In this document: positions 29,203 to 33,187 of the stretch, one piece after another
How positions within the stretch are numbered: position 1 is the first letter of the stretch
Layout of the letters: the number at the start of each line of letters is the position of its first letter
Origin: JACVSF01 sp036702855
Lineage (GTDB): Bacteria > Cyanobacteriota > Cyanobacteriia > Phormidesmidales > Phormidesmidaceae
Direction of reading: 5' to 3'
DNA length: 33,187 nt
Assembly: GCA_036702855.1 (NCBI GenBank)
Contig: DATNQF010000221.1
Span: 1-33,187 of the forward strand
The notes under the pieces: model-generated
Seen by the model: only the letters and a program-made list of their open reading frames with translations
The model's database searches: none
What the model was told of the DNA's origin: nothing
Made by a program: the position numbers and the translations under genes

Positions 29203-30561
29203 CTAGGCAGGTACAAGCTGCTGCCGCTTGCCCTTGAAAATCAATTTGACGCCGCCTTTAACACCCAGCGTTACCCCCCGCCGTTCGGGAGTCGCGGGTT
29301 GCGTATCGGCCAACGCAAACTCAAATTCTGACAGCAGCGTTCCCAGCACGATTTTCAACTCGTATTGGGCCAGAGCTGCTCCTACACAGCGCCGTTCTCC
29401 TGCCCCAAACGGCATAAATTCAAAGGCCGAATATTGACGCTCCAAAAAGCGCTCCGGCTTGAATAGCTCAGGGTCAGGATAGAGTTCAGGCCGACGATGC
29501 AACAGGTAAATACTGCCTGTAACTACCGTGCCTGGCTCCAGCACATACCCTTCTAGCTCAATGGGCTGCTCCACTCGACGAGCAAAAGTCAGCATTGCAA
29601 CTGGATAAATTCGAAGGGTTTCATTGCAGACTGCACTGAGATAGGGCAGTTTGGTCAGTGCCAAGGCATTTCCATCGGCACCGCTGGTTTGGATCTCTTC
29701 GAGCAGATTCTTTTGCACTTCAGGCAAGTGATGCGCCCAATAGAGTGCCCAGGTTAAGGCTGTTGCCGTAGTTTCATGTCCAGCAACCAGCAGAGTCATC
29801 AGCTCATCCCGAAGTTCTGGGTCTGTCATGCCCTTACCCGTTTCGTCCTGCGCGAGCAACAGCAGGGAAAGAATGTCGGTGCGGTTGGGGTCGGGATTGG
29901 CTCTGCGATCGCGAATCTCTGCATAAATGAGACCATCAATTTCTGCTGCCAACGCTTTTATTTTGGCTCCTGGGCTCCAACTGCCTAAATCTGTCTGTAG
30001 AACCGGGAAGAAGATCAAGCTAGAAGTTAACGGACTGCTGGCCAAATTTATGCGATCGCGCAGCAAAATCTCTAAGCGGTGATAGCGATCGCCTTCATGC
30101 AAGCCAAAGACGGCTTGCAAAATTACCCGCATCGTAATTTGTTGCATCACATCCCGAGCAACAAAGGTTTCCCCAGGCGCTAGATCTGAAACTGCCCGCC
30201 TCGCCAAAGTTTGAATGAGATCTGCATAGGCCCTAAGCCGCTCCCCGTGAAAAGGCGGCATGATAAGTTGTCGACGACGACGATGAGATTCTCCGTCCAG
30301 CAAAATGACCGAGTTCTCACCCAACAGCGGCTTGAGAATTTGATTGACCTCTCCCGGCGCACTCAGTTCCTCGCTATCGTGCGTCAACATGTACCTCAGG
30401 GTGTCAGGCTTGCTAGCGGTAACCAAGTCGAACTGCCCCAGCCTCATCCGAAACAGGTCTCCCAGCTGCCGTGAATGGGTATCCATCACCGCTAAGGGCC
30501 GCAAAATCCAGTTAATAAGCTGAATAAATCGAGGGGTAGTTGGTGTAGGGATAGATGACAT
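29203..30561 (-). CDS. Cytochrome P450, CYP110-like
   Basis: A 452-residue soluble-type P450 beginning MSSIPTPTTPRFIQLINWI. The I-helix is VAGHETTATALTW, the E-x-x-R motif is NETLRIYP, and the heme loop is FMPFGAGERRCVGAALAQYELK with the axial Cys near residue 390. PEELSAPGEVNQILKPLLGENSV-like wording and HRRRRQLIMPPFHGERL resemble cyanobacterial CYP110 enzymes, some of which hydroxylate fatty acids or terpenes. Frame extends 5 codons upstream to 30576. No redox partner genes are adjacent; ferredoxin is the presumed electron donor. Converges with the FAD enzyme. Confidence 0.9.
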   Translation of the reverse strand: MSSIPTPTTPRFIQLINWILRPLAVMDTHSRQLGDLFRMRLGQFDLVTASKPDTLRYMLTHDSEELSAPGEVNQILKPLLGENSVILLDGESHRRRRQLIMPPFHGERLRAYADLIQTLARRAVSDLAPGETFVARDVMQQITMRVILQAVFGLHEGDRYHRLEILLRDRINLASSPLTSSLIFFPVLQTDLGSWSPGAKIKALAAEIDGLIYAEIRDRRANPDPNRTDILSLLLLAQDETGKGMTDPELRDELMTLLVAGHETTATALTWALYWAHHLPEVQKNLLEEIQTSGADGNALALTKLPYLSAVCNETLRIYPVAMLTFARRVEQPIELEGYVLEPGTVVTGSIYLLHRRPELYPDPELFKPERFLERQYSAFEFMPFGAGERRCVGAALAQYELKIVLGTLLSEFEFALADTQPATPERRGVTLGVKGGVKLIFKGKRQQLVPA

Positions 30562-30739
30562 GGTGGAGAAGAGCACGCAATTCTCCTATGGTAATCAACG
30601 CTTTATTCTTCCTTTGTGAAGATGCAAAGGTTTACCCGTCCAGGGAGCCATAAACAGCCCTGATTCAGGTGCTACGCTGGTGAATGGCGAAAAATAGGCT
30701 TTTTAGCTTGTCAATTTCAAACGTGAACTAACATCAACC

Positions 30740-31333
30740 ATGCTGGAATCCTCAGTGCTCCGTTCTCTTGTCTGGACCGACTATCGGCTAGCGGTGCTGT
30801 TTCTAGTGTCGTTTCCGCTGGTGCTGCTGATCTGGGCTGCTCTCAAACAGAACGCGGCCATCCAGCGTTTGCTGACGATTTATTGGAAAGTGGCAAGTTT
30901 GCTGATGATTACGGTCTACCTCATGATCGGGGGCTTTAGCATCAGCTTTATCGCAGCAGTCATGGCACGAGTTCTGATTCCCATTAGCCTCTGGTTTTGG
31001 GTTGACCTCAACGAAGAAATTCGAGAGCAGCCAGACAATTCTCTTAAGCTCACTTTCAATGCCTGGCGCTGGGCCGTGACTCTCTATTGCATCCTAGGCA
31101 CTGCGATTTCCCTGACCTTTTTGCCCTGTGCCTTTTCTAAAGCGCAGTTAGCGGCTGCAAATTGCCAAGCTTGGCTAGAAGCGCCTTTGTTGTATCAGAG
31201 GTATCTCCACAACGGCTATACCAATGGCTTCCTAGGCTTCTTTGGCATCTTGGGACTGGTGATCTACGTTCTCAGTTTGGCCTGGTTTGTCTTTTTCCGT
31301 TTGGGTAAACAGGGCCGACAAGCCGGAAGTTAA
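30740..31333 (+). CDS. DUF3177-like integral membrane protein
   Basis: 197 residues with about five hydrophobic segments, such as LAVLFLVSFPLVLLIWAAL, VASLLMITVYLMIGGFSISFI, WAVTLYCILGTAISLTF and FFGILGLVIYVLSLAWFVFF. The N-terminus RSLVWTDYRLAVLF and the central IPISLWFWVDLNEEI match, as I recall, the DUF3177 family of cyanobacteria. Function unknown. The last codons lie inside a tandem repeat (31323-31373), and the next gene starts 54 bp downstream, so co-transcription is likely. Confidence 0.75.
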   Translation: MLESSVLRSLVWTDYRLAVLFLVSFPLVLLIWAALKQNAAIQRLLTIYWKVASLLMITVYLMIGGFSISFIAAVMARVLIPISLWFWVDLNEEIREQPDNSLKLTFNAWRWAVTLYCILGTAISLTFLPCAFSKAQLAAANCQAWLEAPLLYQRYLHNGYTNGFLGFFGILGLVIYVLSLAWFVFFRLGKQGRQAGS

Positions 31334-31373
31334 TCTTGGAAGTAGTCCCGGAAGTTAACCCCGAAAGTTAGCC
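31323..31373 (+). repeat. Four-copy 12-13 bp tandem repeat spanning a stop codon
   Basis: Units CCGGAAGTTAATC, TTGGAAGTAGTC, CCGGAAGTTAACC and CCGAAAGTTAGCC are consecutive. The first contains the stop codon of the DUF3177-like gene, and the last ends 14 bp before the next ATG. Repeat slippage would lengthen the intergenic spacer. Confidence 0.75.
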
Positions 31374-31387
31374 CAGCAGGAATAGCT

Positions 31388-31681
31388 ATGAATATTGGAA
31401 AACGTCTGGAGCAGTATACGCTCAGGGTTCCCCAAGAAGTACTCCTCGTCAATGCCGAGGTAGAGGGTGAAGCTGATCAGGTCGTTGTCTTTCGGGGCTT
31501 CTCCAGTTCCCTGGTGCGCCCCACGGCCTTCGACCCCGATGTCCCCGTTCTACCAGACAAAGCAGTGATTGAGTCTATTGATCGGCTGCTAGGCCCCTAC
31601 CAACCCAGCAATCCTCGTTATTTAGCCAAGGGACTAACTTGGGAAGCATTTGAGGAATTACTAAACGACTTGGGTTTATAG
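31388..31681 (+). CDS. Small conserved hypothetical protein
   Basis: A 97-residue soluble protein: MNIGKRLEQYTLRVPQEVLLVNAEVEGEADQVVVFRGFSS in outline, then PTAFDPDVPVLPDKAVIESIDRL and a helical end (TWEAFEELLNDLGL). I recall similar short proteins in cyanobacteria and plants without a defined role, and cannot name the family with certainty. AGGA lies 7 bases before ATG 31388. Probably co-transcribed with the DUF3177-like gene. It converges with psaB. Confidence 0.75.
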   Translation: MNIGKRLEQYTLRVPQEVLLVNAEVEGEADQVVVFRGFSSSLVRPTAFDPDVPVLPDKAVIESIDRLLGPYQPSNPRYLAKGLTWEAFEELLNDLGL

Positions 31682-31708
31682 ATAGATATAGAAGGCTTTA
31701 AACAAAGA

Positions 31709-31740
31709 AGCGGAACCTGCGCTGCTTCACAGGTTCCGCT
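31709..31740. terminator. Hairpin between convergent genes, terminator of psaB
   Basis: AGCGGAACCTG (31709-31719) pairs with CAGGTTCCGCT (31730-31740). On the minus strand it runs into TCTTTGTTTAAAG, a T-rich tail that supports termination of psaB transcription; it can also end the plus-strand gene. Confidence 0.75.
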
Positions 31741-31800
31741 GATCTCACGTCCAAATTTTTGAGAGACTATGGCCTTTGTGCGTGAGGGATTGCTTTAAGG

Positions 31801-33187
31801 TCAGCCAAATCGTCCGGCTGTCGTGGCTATCAGGAAGGCGGCGTAGGTCAGGACATAGCCCACCGTAAAGTGGATTAAACCAATCAACCAACCTTGAACG
31901 ATAGACAGAGCAACGGGCTTGTCCTTCCAGCGAACGAGGTTAGCCAGAGGCGTGCGCTCGTGCGCCCATACCAGGGACTCAATTAGTTCCTGCCAGTATC
32001 CTCTCCAGGAAATCAGGAACATAAATCCGGTTGCCCAGACCAAGTGCCCAAAGAGGAACATCCAGGACCAGACCGCCAAGTTACTCATCCCAAATGGGTT
32101 GTAACCGTTGATGACCTGGGAAGAGTTGAGCCACAGGTAATCCCGGAGCCAGCCCATGATGTAGGTTGAGTTTTCGTTGAATTGAGTCAGGTTACCAGAC
32201 CACAAGCTTAGATGCTTCCAGTGCCAGTAGAAGGTGACCCAACCAATCAAGTTCAACATCCAGAACATAGCGAGATAGAAGGATTGCTCCCACGCAGAGG
32301 TCTGGCATGTACCACTGCGACCAGGACCATCACAAGGGAATGTGAAGCCAAAGTCCTTCTTGTCAGGCATGAGTTTGGTGCCACGGGAATCGAGCGCGCC
32401 CTTGACACAAATTAGAGTGGTGACGTGGAGTCCTAGTGCGATCGCATGGTGGATCAGGAAGTCTCCAGGCCCAATTGGTAAGAACAGCGAGTTACGGCTG
32501 TTGTTGATGGCATCCAACCAGCCAGGCAGCCAAGCGGCACCTGTGCGGGTAGCGCTATCGGCGTTGGACAGTAGAACATCCATGCCGTAGAGCAGTTTGC
32601 CGTGGGAGGACTGAATGAACTGGGCAAAGACCGGCTCAATCAGGATTTGCTTCTCGGGGGTACCGAAAGCAACGACCACATCGTTGTGAACGTATAGGCC
32701 CAAGGTGTGGAAGCCCAGGAACAGCGACACCCAGCTTAGGTGAGAAATAATCGCTTCCTTATGCTCAAGTACCCGTGCCAGCACGTTGTTCTTGTTGGCT
32801 GCCGGGTCATAGTCCCGAATCCAGAAGATAGCGGCGTGCGCAAACGCCCCAATCATCAGGAAGCCAGCAATGTACTGGTGGTGGGTATACAGCGACGCCA
32901 TGGTGGTGTAGCTGCGTGACATGAACGCGTAAGGCGGCATGGAGTACTGGTGCTGAGCCACAAGGGAAGTGATGGTTCCCAGTGCGCCAAGAGCCAGAGA
33001 AAGCTGGAAGTGGAGGGAGTTGTTGATGGTGTCATACAGTCCCTTGTGTCCAGCACCCAAGGCTCCGCCAAAGGGCGTTCCTTCGGGCGGGCGGTGAGCA
33101 TTCAAGATCTCCCGAATGCTGTGACCGATACCAAAGTTGGTCCGGTACATGTGGCCCGCGATGATGAAGAGTACGGCAATGGCCAAG
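31801..33187 (-). CDS. psaB: Photosystem I P700 apoprotein A2 (PsaB), C-terminal 461 residues
   Basis: The reading frame enters from beyond base 33187 and ends FLIATTAGRFG. It covers about the last 62 per cent of a roughly 740-residue protein, including the final transmembrane helices. PsaB pairs with PsaA to bind P700, A0, phylloquinone and the 4Fe-4S cluster FX in the thylakoid membrane. The FX loop reads FPCDGPGRSGTCQTSAW; the two Cys are intact, but a Gly that is nearly invariant in the GRGGTC motif is Ser. Wording such as GTCQTSAWEQSFYLAMFWMLNLIGW differs from the common PsaB GTCDISAWD form, so this copy is divergent. Whether psaA lies upstream cannot be seen. Confidence 0.95.
   Translation of the reverse strand, partial: LAIAVLFIIAGHMYRTNFGIGHSIREILNAHRPPEGTPFGGALGAGHKGLYDTINNSLHFQLSLALGALGTITSLVAQHQYSMPPYAFMSRSYTTMASLYTHHQYIAGFLMIGAFAHAAIFWIRDYDPAANKNNVLARVLEHKEAIISHLSWVSLFLGFHTLGLYVHNDVVVAFGTPEKQILIEPVFAQFIQSSHGKLLYGMDVLLSNADSATRTGAAWLPGWLDAINNSRNSLFLPIGPGDFLIHHAIALGLHVTTLICVKGALDSRGTKLMPDKKDFGFTFPCDGPGRSGTCQTSAWEQSFYLAMFWMLNLIGWVTFYWHWKHLSLWSGNLTQFNENSTYIMGWLRDYLWLNSSQVINGYNPFGMSNLAVWSWMFLFGHLVWATGFMFLISWRGYWQELIESLVWAHERTPLANLVRWKDKPVALSIVQGWLIGLIHFTVGYVLTYAAFLIATTAGRFG

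Noticed and set aside
31323..31373. Possible CRISPR-like array
   Set aside because: Units are 12-13 bp without spacers and there are no cas genes, so it is a simple tandem repeat.

Overview
The window is cyanobacterial chromosome. The evidence is psaB (photosystem I core) and psaM, many HIP1 octamers (GCGATCGC), arginine-regulated-type argB, a PilH/PilJ-type chemotaxis pair, a pentapeptide-repeat protein and several small families known mainly from cyanobacteria. Codon use and intermediate GC look even throughout. I see no complete transposase, prophage, integron or CRISPR array, so this reads as ordinary core genome with some unusual genes. A filamentous Leptolyngbya-like lineage is a guess.

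Layout. 1-1938: two divergently transcribed radical-SAM genes of the spore-photoproduct-lyase type, the left one cut by the window edge. 1939-4761: an unknown two-helix membrane protein facing an alpha/beta-hydrolase and DUF1823 gene pair, separated by a strong hairpin. 4762-5752: a small outer-membrane beta-barrel protein with a structured leader. 5964-8150: a minus-strand methionine-salvage block, mtnB-mtnD-mtnC. 8446-9511: a histidine-rich membrane oxygenase-like protein and a one-cysteine PrxQ peroxiredoxin. 9512-10683: 1.2 kb without genes but rich in inverted repeats. 10684-14135: a CheY/PilH-type response regulator and a 1008-residue PilJ-like receptor. 14278-14472: a small exported or anchored peptide. 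14555-16255: ldh-gpmA, lower glycolysis coupled to lactate fermentation. 16885-19263: a pentapeptide-repeat protein and three uncharacterised proteins. 19657-20680: psaM, found by reading the reverse strand because it has only 31 codons, divergent from phoU. 21239-27032: a plus-strand series of rnr, ubiX, a LapA-like membrane protein, aroK and argB. 27125-31681: a small membrane protein, a CrtISO-like FAD enzyme facing a cytochrome P450, and two small cyanobacterial families. 31801-33187: the C-terminal 461 residues of PsaB, with an unusual Gly-to-Ser change in the FX iron-sulfur loop.

Convergent gene pairs are usually separated by long perfect hairpins, several built around or containing a HIP1 octamer. 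Points that most deserve a second look are the PsaB FX-loop substitution, RNase R lacking one of its four usual catalytic Asp, the paired SPL-like enzymes, the 51-bp tandem repeat running through a stop codon at 31323-31373, and the repeat-rich gap at 9512-10683. I did not find a convincing new multi-gene system.
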